64,000 bases of DNA. It comes from Christensenellaceae bacterium Phil1. Lineage in GTDB: Bacteria > Bacillota > Clostridia > Christensenellales > CAG-138. Where the stretch lies: positions 1 to 64,000 of the forward strand of contig MSGS01000062.1 in assembly GCA_001940855.1 (NCBI GenBank). The letters run 5' to 3'. Positions 20,328-30,673 of the stretch are shown here, piece by piece; positions within the stretch are counted from its first letter, which is position 1; every line of letters starts with the position of its first letter. The notes under the pieces are model-generated. The model was not told the origin of the DNA. It saw only the letters and a program-made list of their open reading frames with translations, and made no database searches. The translations under genes and the position numbers were made by a program.

Positions 20328-21195
20328 CTTGGGCCGTATAGAAAGAATAGAACGGGCGCTTGAAGCATATATTGCCAACTGTTCCGCGCCGGAAAAGCTG
20401 AAGCAGTCCATGGCATACAGCCTGCTTGCGGGCGGCAAAAGGCTCAGGCCGTCGCTTTGCCTTCAGGCGGCGGAAATGCTGGGCGGCAGCGAGGCGGATG
20501 CAATGCCCGTTGCCTGCGCGCTTGAAATGATACATACCTATTCGCTGATACACGACGACCTTCCCTGCATGGATAATGATGATATGCGCCGCGGAAGGCC
20601 GTCCAACCACATCGTTTTCGGTGAATCGGGCGCAATGCTTGCAGGAGACGGGCTGCTGAGCCTTGCATTCGAAACCATGCTCAATACCGGCCTTGAAATA
20701 GCGCCGCATGCGCCGCGGTATTATGAAGCATGCGCCGAGGTTGCGCGCGGCGCGGGCGTGAGCGGTATGGTGGCAGGGCAAACGCTTGACCTTGACATGA
20801 CGGGAAAACCCGGCGACCTTGCCATGCTTGAAGCCATACAGGTGCGAAAGACCGGCGCGCTGATAGAGGCGGCGCTTGCATCGGGGGCGATAATTGCAAA
20901 CGCCGATGCAACCGAACTTGCGGCAATAAGGCGATATGCCCAAAGCTTCGGCAGGCTGTTCCAGATAACCGACGATCTGCTCGACGTTACCGGTACGGAT
21001 GAAGCCATGGGCAAAACGCTCGGCAAGGATGCCAAAGAGGATAAGCTTACGGCCGTAACGCTCCTTGGAATTGACGGAGCTAAGGAATACGCCGTTGATA
21101 CGGCGGAGGAAGCGCGCCTTGCCATAAGCATGTTTGGCGAGCGGGCGGCCGATTTTAACGCGCTTATCGATTCAACGCTTTGCAGGACAAAATAG
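20320..21195 (+). CDS. ispA: polyprenyl (farnesyl/geranyl) diphosphate synthase
   Basis: GGKRLRPSLCLQAAE; HDDLPCMDNDDMRRGRPSNH; ITDDLLDVTG. Confidence 0.94.
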   Translation: MNDLGRIERIERALEAYIANCSAPEKLKQSMAYSLLAGGKRLRPSLCLQAAEMLGGSEADAMPVACALEMIHTYSLIHDDLPCMDNDDMRRGRPSNHIVFGESGAMLAGDGLLSLAFETMLNTGLEIAPHAPRYYEACAEVARGAGVSGMVAGQTLDLDMTGKPGDLAMLEAIQVRKTGALIEAALASGAIIANADATELAAIRRYAQSFGRLFQITDDLLDVTGTDEAMGKTLGKDAKEDKLTAVTLLGIDGAKEYAVDTAEEARLAISMFGERAADFNALIDSTLCRTK

Positions 21196-21273
21196 GCCGC
21201 GGCACGCGGGGGTTGTTAGTTGCATCATGCTGTGTTAAAATGATATGCTACTAAATTGAAAGGCAGACGGGGA

Positions 21274-23127
21274 ATGGCGAATTACCCCATTATAGATAAA
21301 ATACATTCGTGCGATGATTACCGCGCATTGTCCGCAGAGGAACTGAGGGGGCTGCCTGCGGAAATACGCTCTTTTTTGGTTGAAAAAGTATCGAAAAACG
21401 GCGGGCATTTGGCGTCCAACCTTGGCGTGGTGGAGCTGACAATGGCGCTTCACCGCGCGTTCTATGCCCCGGTTGACAGGATAATATTCGATGTTGGGCA
21501 TCAGGCATATGTGCATAAAATACTTTCCGGCCGCGCAAATCAGTTTGACACATTGCGGGAAAAGGGCGGCATAAGCGGCTTCCCCAAGCGTGCGGAAAGC
21601 ATTTGCGACCCGTTTGAAACGGGCCATTCGAGCACGTCCGTATCCGCGGCGATAGGCATACTGAGGGCGGACAAAATACTGGGCAACGACAGGAGCGTTG
21701 TTGCTGTTATAGGCGACGGCGCGCTTTCCGGCGGCATGTGCTTTGAGGCGCTGAACGATGCCGGGCAGAGCGGCCTGCCGCTTATTGTTGTTATAAACGA
21801 TAACGCAATGTCCATTTCGCGCAACGTTGGCGCGATGAGCAAGCATCTTTATAAAATCCGCTCAAGCGGGTCATATCAGCGGTTCAAAACCAACTTTTCG
21901 GACGGGTTGAAGCGCATACCGCTCGTTGGCGAAAAGCTTTTCGGAATACTGCAAGGCATAAAGAACAGAATAAAATATTCGCTTATACCGAACGTTTTGT
22001 TTGAGGAACTGGGCTTTACATATCTTGGCCCGGTGGATGGGCATAACGTCGGCAGCATGACTAACGTGCTTATGCGGGCAAAGGAGCTGAAATGCCCTGT
22101 GGTCGTTCATGCGCTTACGGTAAAGGGCAAGGGCTATATGTTTGCGGAAAATGACCCGGAGCGTTTCCACGGCATAGGCAGCTTCGATACGCGCACGGGC
22201 AAAGTGAGCAAGCCAACTGCGGGCAGGAGCAACTCCGCCGTTTTTGGCGAAGCAATGTGCGAACTGGCCGAAAACGATAAACGCATTGCTGCGATAACTG
22301 CGGCCATGCCGTCAGGTACAGGGCTTAGCGAATTTGCGCTGCGCTTTCCGGAAAGGTTTTTTGACGTTGGCATTGCGGAAGAACACGCCGTAACCATGGC
22401 CGCGGGCATGGCAAGCGCGGGCATGCGGCCCGTTGCTGCGATATATTCAACGTTTTTGCAGCGCGCGTATGACCAGATAATACATGACGTTTGCCTGCAA
22501 AACCTGAACGTTTGCTTTGCAATAGACCGCGCGGGCCTTGTGGGCGAGGATGGCGAAACACACCAGGGCATATATGATATCGCTTTTTTGAATAATTTGC
22601 ACGGTATGCGCATAATGGCGCCGTCTACACAAAAAGAACTTAAGGCCATGTTAAGCCTCGCGCTCACGCTTGACGGGCCGTGTGCAATACGCTATAACCG
22701 CGGCTCGCTTCCCGATAAGTCGCTTGATACTCCCATAGAACTGGGAAAATGGGAAGAAGTGAAGCCGATAGGCCGCGTTACGATAATTGCCGAAGGCAGG
22801 CTGGTGCAAACTGCGCTTAACGCCGCCCAAGGCACGGACGCCGGCGTTATCAACGTGCGCTTTATAAAGCCAATGGATGAAAAAATGCTTGAAAAGATAG
22901 CCGATATTAGCCAAAATGTGATAACCTTGGAGGACGGCATAAAGTATGGCGGCATGGGCAGCGCGATAAAGGAACGCCTTGCGGGCCGCGTAAACGTGAA
23001 TGTGCTTGGCGTTGGGGAGGAACCCATTATGCATGCAAGTATAGCGGAGCAGGACGAGCAATGCGGAATTTCCGAAAACGCTGTGCGGCAGCTTATAAAT
23101 AAGCTTTATCAAGGAGAATGCGAATGA
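21274..23127 (+). CDS. dxs: 1-deoxy-D-xylulose-5-phosphate synthase
   Basis: KNGGHLASNLGVVELTMALHRAFY; VIGDGALSGGMCFEALNDAG; DRAGLVGEDGETHQGIYD. Confidence 0.96.
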   Translation: MANYPIIDKIHSCDDYRALSAEELRGLPAEIRSFLVEKVSKNGGHLASNLGVVELTMALHRAFYAPVDRIIFDVGHQAYVHKILSGRANQFDTLREKGGISGFPKRAESICDPFETGHSSTSVSAAIGILRADKILGNDRSVVAVIGDGALSGGMCFEALNDAGQSGLPLIVVINDNAMSISRNVGAMSKHLYKIRSSGSYQRFKTNFSDGLKRIPLVGEKLFGILQGIKNRIKYSLIPNVLFEELGFTYLGPVDGHNVGSMTNVLMRAKELKCPVVVHALTVKGKGYMFAENDPERFHGIGSFDTRTGKVSKPTAGRSNSAVFGEAMCELAENDKRIAAITAAMPSGTGLSEFALRFPERFFDVGIAEEHAVTMAAGMASAGMRPVAAIYSTFLQRAYDQIIHDVCLQNLNVCFAIDRAGLVGEDGETHQGIYDIAFLNNLHGMRIMAPSTQKELKAMLSLALTLDGPCAIRYNRGSLPDKSLDTPIELGKWEEVKPIGRVTIIAEGRLVQTALNAAQGTDAGVINVRFIKPMDEKMLEKIADISQNVITLEDGIKYGGMGSAIKERLAGRVNVNVLGVGEEPIMHASIAEQDEQCGISENAVRQLINKLYQGECE

Positions 23128-23948
23128 AGGGTACACGGGCGGACGTAAGGCTGGTCGAACTGGGCCTGTGCCAAAGCAGGGAAAAAGCGCGCTCGCTTAT
23201 AATGAGCGGCGCGGTATATATAAACGAAGTACGCATAGATAAGGCGGGCGACGCCGTGCCGGAGGACTGCGTGCTTACCGTGCGCGAAAATCCTAACCCG
23301 TTCGTAAGCCGCGGCGGGCTGAAGTTGCAAAAAGCCGTTACAAAATACGATATAGACCTAAACGGCCTTGTAGCGATGGACGTAGGCGCATCCACAGGCG
23401 GATTTACGGACTGCATGCTTCAGCATGGGGCTAAGAAAGTATATTCAATAGATGTGGGCTACGGTCAACTTGACTGGCGGCTGAGGAACGACGAGCGTGT
23501 GAAGGTGATGGAACGCATGAACGCGCGCAATATGACGAGCGACTGGTTCGATGAAGAAGTGGACTTTGCATCGATGGATGTTTCGTTCATATCCATAAAG
23601 CTCATTTTGCCCGCAATATATAATTGCCTTAAAAACGGTGCGCTTGCCGTTATACTTGTTAAGCCGCAGTTTGAAGCGGGCAAAGGCAAGGTAGGCAAAA
23701 ACGGAGTTGTGCGCGAAGAGGCAACGCATAAAGAGGTGCTTTTGTCGTGCATGCTGTTTGCTCAGTCGCTCGGCTTTGAAATACAGCATGTCGATTATTC
23801 GCCTATAACGGGGCCAAAGGGAAACATAGAGTTCCTTATGGTACTGAAAAAGCGCGGGGACGATTCTGCTATAATTATGCAGGATCAGGCGGACGGAATT
23901 GCCCGGAATACTGTGAAGGCCGCGCATAATGATGAATTTATTTCCTGA
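23124..23948 (+). CDS. tlyA: TlyA family RNA methyltransferase / hemolysin
   Basis: S4-like N-terminus; NPFVSRGGLKLQKAVTKYDID...MDVGASTGGFTDCMLQHGAKKVYSIDVGYGQLDWRLRND. Confidence 0.95.
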   Translation: MKGTRADVRLVELGLCQSREKARSLIMSGAVYINEVRIDKAGDAVPEDCVLTVRENPNPFVSRGGLKLQKAVTKYDIDLNGLVAMDVGASTGGFTDCMLQHGAKKVYSIDVGYGQLDWRLRNDERVKVMERMNARNMTSDWFDEEVDFASMDVSFISIKLILPAIYNCLKNGALAVILVKPQFEAGKGKVGKNGVVREEATHKEVLLSCMLFAQSLGFEIQHVDYSPITGPKGNIEFLMVLKKRGDDSAIIMQDQADGIARNTVKAAHNDEFIS

Positions 23949-23965
23949 TTATGCATTAAAAATGC

Positions 23966-23995
23966 TTGAAGATACGGACACTATTAATGTATAAT
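23966..23995 (+). promoter_or_regulatory. putative promoter for nadK
   Basis: TTGAAG - 18 nt - TATAAT immediately upstream of nadK start. Confidence 0.5.
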
Positions 23996-24000
23996 AACAC

Positions 24001-24843
24001 ATGATAAGTTTCGGAGCGTATATGAATTCTGATATCAAACTCGCTTTCTTTACAAATCCGCAGCGGGAAACCGCCGTGAACGGACTCCAGGGCGCCGTGA
24101 AAATGGCCAAGAGTTTGGGTTGTAAATGCTACATCAGCAACGAATTGAAGGATTCCGGCCTTGACGGGGCAGAAGAAATAGGCGATATAACGCCGGACTT
24201 TGTGCTCGCTTTCGGCGGGGACGGCACAATACTTCGCGCGGCAGGGGAAGCCATGAAGTACAATGCGCCCATACTTGGCGTAAACTTCGGACGGATAGGT
24301 TTTTTGAGCGAGATAGATCCAAGCGGCCTTGAGGATGGGCTTAACCGGCTTATACGCGGCGAATATACGCTGGATGAGCGCACTATGCTAAACTGCACCG
24401 TAAACGGCGGAGAGCCACATTATTTTTTGAATGATGTGCTTCTATATAAGCGCACGTTTTCCGGCGTGGTCGAAATATCTATTGATGTTGACGGGCTCAG
24501 TGCGGGCTCGGTAATATGCGACGGCGTTATTGCAAGCACCTCCACGGGTTCAACCGGATATTCGATATCCGCCGGCGGCCCTGTGATAGCTCCGGGACTT
24601 GATGCGCTGATAATAACGCCGATTTGCCCGCATACGCTCACGTCCCGCCCGATAGTTGCTCCGGCGGGCGTAAAGGCAAGCTTTTCCATGAAAACGGAAG
24701 GCTGCTTATCCGTGGACGGTATATATACGTCCAATATCAGCACCGTGGACACAATAACCGTATCCGAAGTTGGCGCAGAGGTCGGCTTTGTGCGCTTCGG
24801 AAGGCAAAATATATATGAACTGATAAGGCAAAGGCTTTCATAA
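24001..24843 (+). CDS. nadK: NAD kinase
   Basis: FGGDGTILRAAG; GVNFGRIGFLSEID; ASTSTGSTGYSISAGGPVIAP. Confidence 0.94.
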   Translation: MISFGAYMNSDIKLAFFTNPQRETAVNGLQGAVKMAKSLGCKCYISNELKDSGLDGAEEIGDITPDFVLAFGGDGTILRAAGEAMKYNAPILGVNFGRIGFLSEIDPSGLEDGLNRLIRGEYTLDERTMLNCTVNGGEPHYFLNDVLLYKRTFSGVVEISIDVDGLSAGSVICDGVIASTSTGSTGYSISAGGPVIAPGLDALIITPICPHTLTSRPIVAPAGVKASFSMKTEGCLSVDGIYTSNISTVDTITVSEVGAEVGFVRFGRQNIYELIRQRLS

Positions 24844-24918
24844 CCCTTTTACGCAGCCCGAGGGATGAGGGAACGGGCTGTATATGGGGGAGCATAAAAC
24901 GCTTGGAGGGTATAAGGG

Positions 24919-25371
24919 ATGAAATCTGAAAGACACGCGTTGATTCTCAGCCTGATTGAGAAAAAGAACGTGGAAACTCAGGAAGATCTTGCGGAGCTGC
25001 TGAAGGAACGGGGAGTGGCAGTCACGCAGGCAACGGTATCGCGGGACATCAAGGAGCTTAGGCTTATAAAGGTCCTGAGCGAAACCGGCGGCTATAAGTA
25101 TGCCACGGTGGACAAGGCCGAGGCCGGCATGAAGGAAAGATTTGTAAGAATATTCAGCGATTCCGTTATAAGCATAACGGCTTCGGCAAATCTTATAATT
25201 CTTAAAACGCTATCAGGTTCCGCAAACGCCGCGGCAGAAGCGGTGGATTCAATGCATTGGGATGAGATTGCCGGCACAATGGCCGGCGATAATACCATTT
25301 TTATCGCAGCAAAAAGCGAAAAGGTTGTGCCTGAGATAGTGGAAAAGCTCGGCATGATGATAAGAAAATAG
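24919..25371 (+). CDS. argR: arginine repressor
   Basis: KSERHALILSLIEKKNVETQEDLAELLKERGVAVTQATVSRDIKELRLIKV. Confidence 0.95.
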   Translation: MKSERHALILSLIEKKNVETQEDLAELLKERGVAVTQATVSRDIKELRLIKVLSETGGYKYATVDKAEAGMKERFVRIFSDSVISITASANLIILKTLSGSANAAAEAVDSMHWDEIAGTMAGDNTIFIAAKSEKVVPEIVEKLGMMIRK

Positions 25372-25384
25372 GAAAAGGGCAAAA

Positions 25385-27094
25385 ATGCTTCAGAGTTTAT
25401 ACTTGGAAAATATTGCGCTTATCGAGAAGCTGGGGATTGAGCTTTTCCCCGGCTTCAATGTTTTGACGGGCGAAACGGGCGCAGGCAAATCAATAATAAT
25501 AGACGCCGTGAACTTTGTGCTTGGCGAGCGGACGAGCCGCGACCTTATACGCAACGGCGCCGCGCGGGCAAAGGTTGAAGCCGTGTTCAACCTGAATGAA
25601 GGGGACGCTGCGTTTGCGGCGCTTGACGCACTCGGAATAGAGTACGACGGGAACGAGCTTATACTTTCGCGCGAACTCAGCGCGGCAGGGCGCAATGCAT
25701 GCCGCGTGAACGGCACGCTTGTGCCGGTAGCATCGCTCAAAAGCGTATCAGACACGTTGGTGGATATACATGGTCAGCACGAGCATCAGGCGCTGCTTGA
25801 TGCGGAAAACCACATAAGCTATCTTGATGCATATTGCCACGCGGAGTCGCTGCCGATAATAGAAAAGATAGACGCGATAGTTTCAAAGCGAAATGAGTTG
25901 ATGCTTAAGCGCAATTCCGGCTTTGCTTCCGAAAGGGAGCGCGAGCGGGAAATGGATATGCTGCGCTATCAAATTGAGGAGATAGCTTCGGCAAATCTTG
26001 AAGCGGGGGAAGAAGAACGGCTAAACGCGGAAAAGACGGTTCTTCTTAATGCCGAACGCATACGCACCGCGCTTGAAACGGCGCATATGGCGCTGAGCGG
26101 AGCGGAAGAGGGCAGCGCGTTGAGCGCTATTGATACCGCGCGCCGCAGCATGCGGGACATTGCCGCACTGAATAAGGATTATGAAGCGCTGGGCGATAAA
26201 ATAGAGGAGCTGTATTACGCAGCGGAGGATATAAGCTTTGTTCTCAGGGATACAAGCGAAAACGTTGAAAGCGACATGCAAAGGCTGGAGGAAATAGAGC
26301 AGCGGCTAAAGCTTATATCCGACCTTAAGCGAAAATACGGCCGCACGGTCGAGGACGTGATAGATTTCGGCAAAGATGCGGGAACTAAACTGAACGAGCT
26401 TGAAAACGCGGAGGCGCTTGCGGCTGAACTGGATGCGAAGCTTGACAGGCTGAAGGCCGAATACAACGTTGCTGCGGATGAACTGAGCAAGGTGCGCCGC
26501 GCCGCGGGAGATAGACTAAAGCGCAACGTGCTGAATGAACTGAAGGACCTTGGCATGGCAAAGGCTATGTTCGATGTTGCGCTCAGCGATGCATCCGGCG
26601 GCGAGCCGCGAAAGGGCGGGCGCGAAACGGCGGAGTTTATGCTCAGCGCAAACCCGGGCGAGCCGCTGAAGCCCCTTGAAAAGGTTGCGTCCGGCGGCGA
26701 ACTAAGCCGGATAATGCTTTGTTTCAAGTCCATTTTTGCGGATAACGACCGCGTACCCACGCTGATATTCGATGAAATAGATACGGGCATAAGCGGGCGC
26801 ACGGCAGCCGTTGTGGGCGAAAAGATGCTGGGCATAGCGAAAAAGCATCAGGTGATATGCGTAACGCATCTGGCGCAGATAGCTGCGCTTGCCGAGGCGC
26901 ACTTGATGGTGCGCAAATATGACGACGGTAAGAACACGTTTGTTGAAACGCGGCAGCTTAACGAGGAAGAAAAGGTGCAGCGCATTGCGCAGATGATGGA
27001 TGGAGAGAGCGATTCGCCCTCTGCGCTGACCCATGCGAGGGAGCTTATTGCGCGGGCGGATAAAATCAAGGAAAAAACTGCCGATAAAATTTAA
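25385..27094 (+). CDS. recN: DNA repair protein RecN
   Basis: LYLENIALIEKLGIELFPGFNVLTGETGAGKSIIIDAVNFVLGER; ICVTHLAQIAA. Confidence 0.96.
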   Translation: MLQSLYLENIALIEKLGIELFPGFNVLTGETGAGKSIIIDAVNFVLGERTSRDLIRNGAARAKVEAVFNLNEGDAAFAALDALGIEYDGNELILSRELSAAGRNACRVNGTLVPVASLKSVSDTLVDIHGQHEHQALLDAENHISYLDAYCHAESLPIIEKIDAIVSKRNELMLKRNSGFASEREREREMDMLRYQIEEIASANLEAGEEERLNAEKTVLLNAERIRTALETAHMALSGAEEGSALSAIDTARRSMRDIAALNKDYEALGDKIEELYYAAEDISFVLRDTSENVESDMQRLEEIEQRLKLISDLKRKYGRTVEDVIDFGKDAGTKLNELENAEALAAELDAKLDRLKAEYNVAADELSKVRRAAGDRLKRNVLNELKDLGMAKAMFDVALSDASGGEPRKGGRETAEFMLSANPGEPLKPLEKVASGGELSRIMLCFKSIFADNDRVPTLIFDEIDTGISGRTAAVVGEKMLGIAKKHQVICVTHLAQIAALAEAHLMVRKYDDGKNTFVETRQLNEEEKVQRIAQMMDGESDSPSALTHARELIARADKIKEKTADKI

Positions 27095-27142
27095 TTTTAC
27101 AAGCCGCGGCGCTGCATAGTAACGCGCGGCATATCAAACAAT

Positions 27143-27177
27143 AAGCACCATGGAGTTTTGCTCCAAGGTGCTTTTTT
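27143..27177 (+). terminator. rho-independent terminator after recN
   Basis: AAGCACCaTGGAG-ttttg-CTCCAaGGTGCTTTTTT. Confidence 0.75.
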
Positions 27178-27191
27178 GAGGTGTGCTGCGT

Positions 27192-28433
27192 ATGAAGAAA
27201 ACCGTTAAAACGATAGTAAAGCTGCTTGGCTCGGCGCTGTGTGCGCTGCTTTTCGCCGTTAACGCCGTTCCGGGGATGGACATGGTGCTTGAACTGCCGG
27301 ATGACATATATGTTGACGAAGCGGGCGGCGCGGAGCGGCTTTGCGGCATACCTGCACCGTTCAGCATAACCGATAGGGACGGCGTTGCCGTTGCAAACGA
27401 CCTGTCCGAACGGCTGAGCAGCGCGAAGAACGGCGAAGTGAAGCGCTTTTCCGTGGAACTGTTCGGTATTACTGTAAAAAATGTGGATGTGCATGTGCGC
27501 GACGATATATATGTTATGCCGTGCGGCTCATCCGTGGGCATAAGCTTGTGGTGCAACGGAGTGCTGGTGGTTGGCCTTGGCAACGTGGATGATGGCATTC
27601 GGCGCAGATGTCCTGCGCATGAAGCTGGCATACGTACAGGAGATGCTATAATAGCCGTTAACGGGGAGCAGGTGAATGGAGTAAGCGAACTGTCCGCAAT
27701 GGTAAAAGGCGCGGGAGACAGTATGCGCCTTAGAGTGCGGCGCAACGGCAGCGAGTTTGACTGCACGGTATATCCCTGCGTAAAGGATGGCGAGGTGCTG
27801 CTGGGGGCATGGGTGCGCGAGAGCACGGCGGGCATAGGCACACTTACGTTTTATACTATGAGCTCGATGCGCTTTGGTGCGCTTGGTCATGCCGTGACCG
27901 ATCCTGACGCGGGCACGATGATAGAAGCTAAGAGGGGAGAGCTGAGCGAAGCCTCGATAGTAGGCGTTACGCACGGGGAGCAGGGCTTCCCAGGAGAGGT
28001 GCGCGGAACATTCAGCGCAGTAAGCAAAAGGCTGGGCGCAATAGACCGCAACACCAGATATGGTGTATTCGGCGAAATGTATGCTCCGCTTACGTCCGCG
28101 CTGTATCCCGAGGGCGTTGCGTTGGCCTATCCGGACGAGGTAGAGACGGGCAAAGCCACGCTTTTGACCAGCCTTGAGGACGGCGTTACAACCGAATACG
28201 AATGCGAAATAATAAAGCTGTTTGAGCAGAGTACGTCCGACGGCAAGGGCATGGTTGTGAGGGTTACGGATAAAAGGCTGCTTGAGCATACGGGCGGAAT
28301 AGTGCAGGGGATGAGCGGCAGCCCAATACTACAAAACGGCAAACTTGTGGGCGCTGTTACCCATGTTTTCATAAACGACCCAACAAAAGGATACGGCATA
28401 TACGCCTACTGGATGTATGAACAGATGCGCTGA
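27192..28433 (+). CDS. spoIVB: SpoIVB peptidase (PDZ + S55 serine protease)
   Basis: PDZ RTGDAIIAVNGEQVNGVSELSAMV; TLTFYTMSSMRFGALGHAVTDPDAG; GGIVQGMSGSPILQNGKLVGAVTHV. Confidence 0.95.
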   Translation: MKKTVKTIVKLLGSALCALLFAVNAVPGMDMVLELPDDIYVDEAGGAERLCGIPAPFSITDRDGVAVANDLSERLSSAKNGEVKRFSVELFGITVKNVDVHVRDDIYVMPCGSSVGISLWCNGVLVVGLGNVDDGIRRRCPAHEAGIRTGDAIIAVNGEQVNGVSELSAMVKGAGDSMRLRVRRNGSEFDCTVYPCVKDGEVLLGAWVRESTAGIGTLTFYTMSSMRFGALGHAVTDPDAGTMIEAKRGELSEASIVGVTHGEQGFPGEVRGTFSAVSKRLGAIDRNTRYGVFGEMYAPLTSALYPEGVALAYPDEVETGKATLLTSLEDGVTTEYECEIIKLFEQSTSDGKGMVVRVTDKRLLEHTGGIVQGMSGSPILQNGKLVGAVTHVFINDPTKGYGIYAYWMYEQMR

Positions 28434-28606
28434 CGCGGCGCGCCGATAGGCCCAAATTCTACACACCAAACACGAATACTACAATTTTCGATAAAATTCT
28501 ACCATATACTGCCAGCCAACCTTCAAAAATTGCCTTGTATACGATCGCCGGATAGGTTATCATTAAAGCAGACTTGAAACATTGTATGGTCAAGGGGCAG
28601 TATGTG

Positions 28607-29431
28607 ATGAAGAAGCGAAAGCTTGTTATTATAAACGATAACGAAAGGTTCTGCATGGAGCTTGAAAGCCGCTTTGTAAAATACGGCTATATTGTCATGG
28701 CTAAGCTTAAAACAGCGGACGAGGCGCTGAACTTTTTTGAAAAGGGCAATAAGCCGGATGTGGCGATAGTGGACATGCTCATGCCCAAATATGACGGCAG
28801 CCAGCTTTTGCACAGGATAAAAACAATGGGCAAGGGCAAAGGCACCGTGTTTATAGGCATATCAGCCCTCTATACGGACGAAGCTATACGCATGGCGCAG
28901 TCTGCGGGCTTTGCATACATGATAGCGTTGCCGTGCGCACCGCTGCTGATAGCGCAGCGGGTGGACGAACTGATGGACGTGGTGCAGAACAGCGGGCTTA
29001 GGGATACGATGGCTTTAATCGACGCAACGCATATGCGCTGCCTTGATTGCGACGATATAATTGCCCAGTACCTTACCATGATGGGATTGGCTGTGCAGCA
29101 CTCCGGCTTTGTTTACGCAGCGGCATGCATAAAGATGTATGTTGAAAACGGTGTGAACAGCCCGTTAAGATTGACGCAGGATGTTTACCCGGCGGTCGCA
29201 AAGCGGTATAATACAAATGCTAAGGCGGTTGAACGCAGCATACGCTATGCCATAAACACAGCATGGCTAAAGGGCGACATGGAAATGCAGCACCAGCTTT
29301 TCGGTTATACCGTGGATAGAGATAAGGGCTGCCCGACTAACAAGGAATACATTACCATGATCGCTGAGCATACGCGCATAAGGCTGAAGATAAACATGAA
29401 CCACCTTAAATCCGATAAGATGGAGAAATGA
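28607..29431 (+). CDS. spo0A: sporulation transcription factor Spo0A (atypical receiver)
   Basis: C-terminal domain NTNAKAVERSIRYAINTAWLKGD...LFGYTVDRDKGCPTNKEYITMIAEHTRI; receiver DVAIVDMLMPKYDG; downstream of spoIVB. Confidence 0.93.
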   Translation: MKKRKLVIINDNERFCMELESRFVKYGYIVMAKLKTADEALNFFEKGNKPDVAIVDMLMPKYDGSQLLHRIKTMGKGKGTVFIGISALYTDEAIRMAQSAGFAYMIALPCAPLLIAQRVDELMDVVQNSGLRDTMALIDATHMRCLDCDDIIAQYLTMMGLAVQHSGFVYAAACIKMYVENGVNSPLRLTQDVYPAVAKRYNTNAKAVERSIRYAINTAWLKGDMEMQHQLFGYTVDRDKGCPTNKEYITMIAEHTRIRLKINMNHLKSDKMEK

Positions 29432-29437
29432 CCTGAA

Positions 29438-30601
29438 ATGAAAAAGAGAGCAACGCTTATAGTGCTCGACAGCGTAGGGATAGGCTACCTTCCGGATGCC
29501 GCACAGTTCGGCGATGAAGGCGCCCATACGCTCGGGCATATTTATGACCGCACACATATGAAAATTCCGAATATGCTTGAACTTGGTCTTGGCAACATAG
29601 CCGGTTCCATGCTGCCCACGGTGCAATCACCCAAAGGATGCTATGGCAAAAGCGAGGAAAGGACAAAGGCGAAGGATACCACCAGTGGCCATTGGGAAAT
29701 GGCGGGCGTAATAATGGATCCGCCTTTCAGAACGTACCCTAACGGCTTCCCAAAGGAAGTGATAGACGAATTTGAGCGCCGCACTGGCCGCGGCACGCTC
29801 GGCAACATTGTTGCTTCAGGTACGGAGATAATACAGGTGCTTGGCGATGAGCATGTTAAAACGGGCAAGCTTATTGTGTATACGTCCGCGGACAGCGTGT
29901 TCCAGATTGCTGCGCACGAGGACGTTGTGCCGCTGGAGGAGCTTTATCATTGCTGCGAGATAGCGCGCGAAATACTGATGGGCGACGAGCTCGTCGGCCG
30001 CGTTATAGCAAGGCCGTTCGTTGGCGGCAACGGCAAATATACCCGCACGGAGAACCGGCGGGACTATGCCATACCCCCCGTTGGCGAAACAATACTTGAT
30101 TCACTCAGCGCATCCGGCTACGTTACTGCGGGCGTTGGCAAAATAGAGGACATATTCTGCAGGCGCGGCCTTGGCCTTATCAACCACACAAAGAATAATC
30201 ACGACGGTATAGAGGCCACAATAGACTTTTTGAAGGACGGCAAGGCGGATTTTATATTCACTAACCTTGTTGATTTCGATATGCTCTACGGCCACCGCAA
30301 TAATGTTACGGGCTATGCGGAAGCGCTTGAATATTTCGACAAGCGGCTGCCCGACATAATGGCGCAGATGCATGAAGGCGACTTGATGATAATAACCGCC
30401 GACCATGGCTGCGACCCGACCTATCCTGGTACCGACCACACGCGCGAGCATATACCTGTTGTTGTATGGGGGCCTGGCATGAAGCAGGGCGTGAACATAG
30501 GCACGCGCAAAACATTTGCCGATCTTGGCTGCACAATAGTGGACTACCTTACCGGCAAGCCTTTTAAGGCGGGCGAATCGTTCCTTGGCATGATAAGATA
30601 G
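29438..30601 (+). CDS. deoB: phosphopentomutase
   Basis: [69 protein letters not shown]. Confidence 0.95.
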   Translation: MKKRATLIVLDSVGIGYLPDAAQFGDEGAHTLGHIYDRTHMKIPNMLELGLGNIAGSMLPTVQSPKGCYGKSEERTKAKDTTSGHWEMAGVIMDPPFRTYPNGFPKEVIDEFERRTGRGTLGNIVASGTEIIQVLGDEHVKTGKLIVYTSADSVFQIAAHEDVVPLEELYHCCEIAREILMGDELVGRVIARPFVGGNGKYTRTENRRDYAIPPVGETILDSLSASGYVTAGVGKIEDIFCRRGLGLINHTKNNHDGIEATIDFLKDGKADFIFTNLVDFDMLYGHRNNVTGYAEALEYFDKRLPDIMAQMHEGDLMIITADHGCDPTYPGTDHTREHIPVVVWGPGMKQGVNIGTRKTFADLGCTIVDYLTGKPFKAGESFLGMIR

Positions 30602-30673
30602 GTTAAAAAAGGCATTTTTGCTCCCGCATGCAGCATATCAATAGGATATGAAATGCATACGGGAGTTTTTTAT

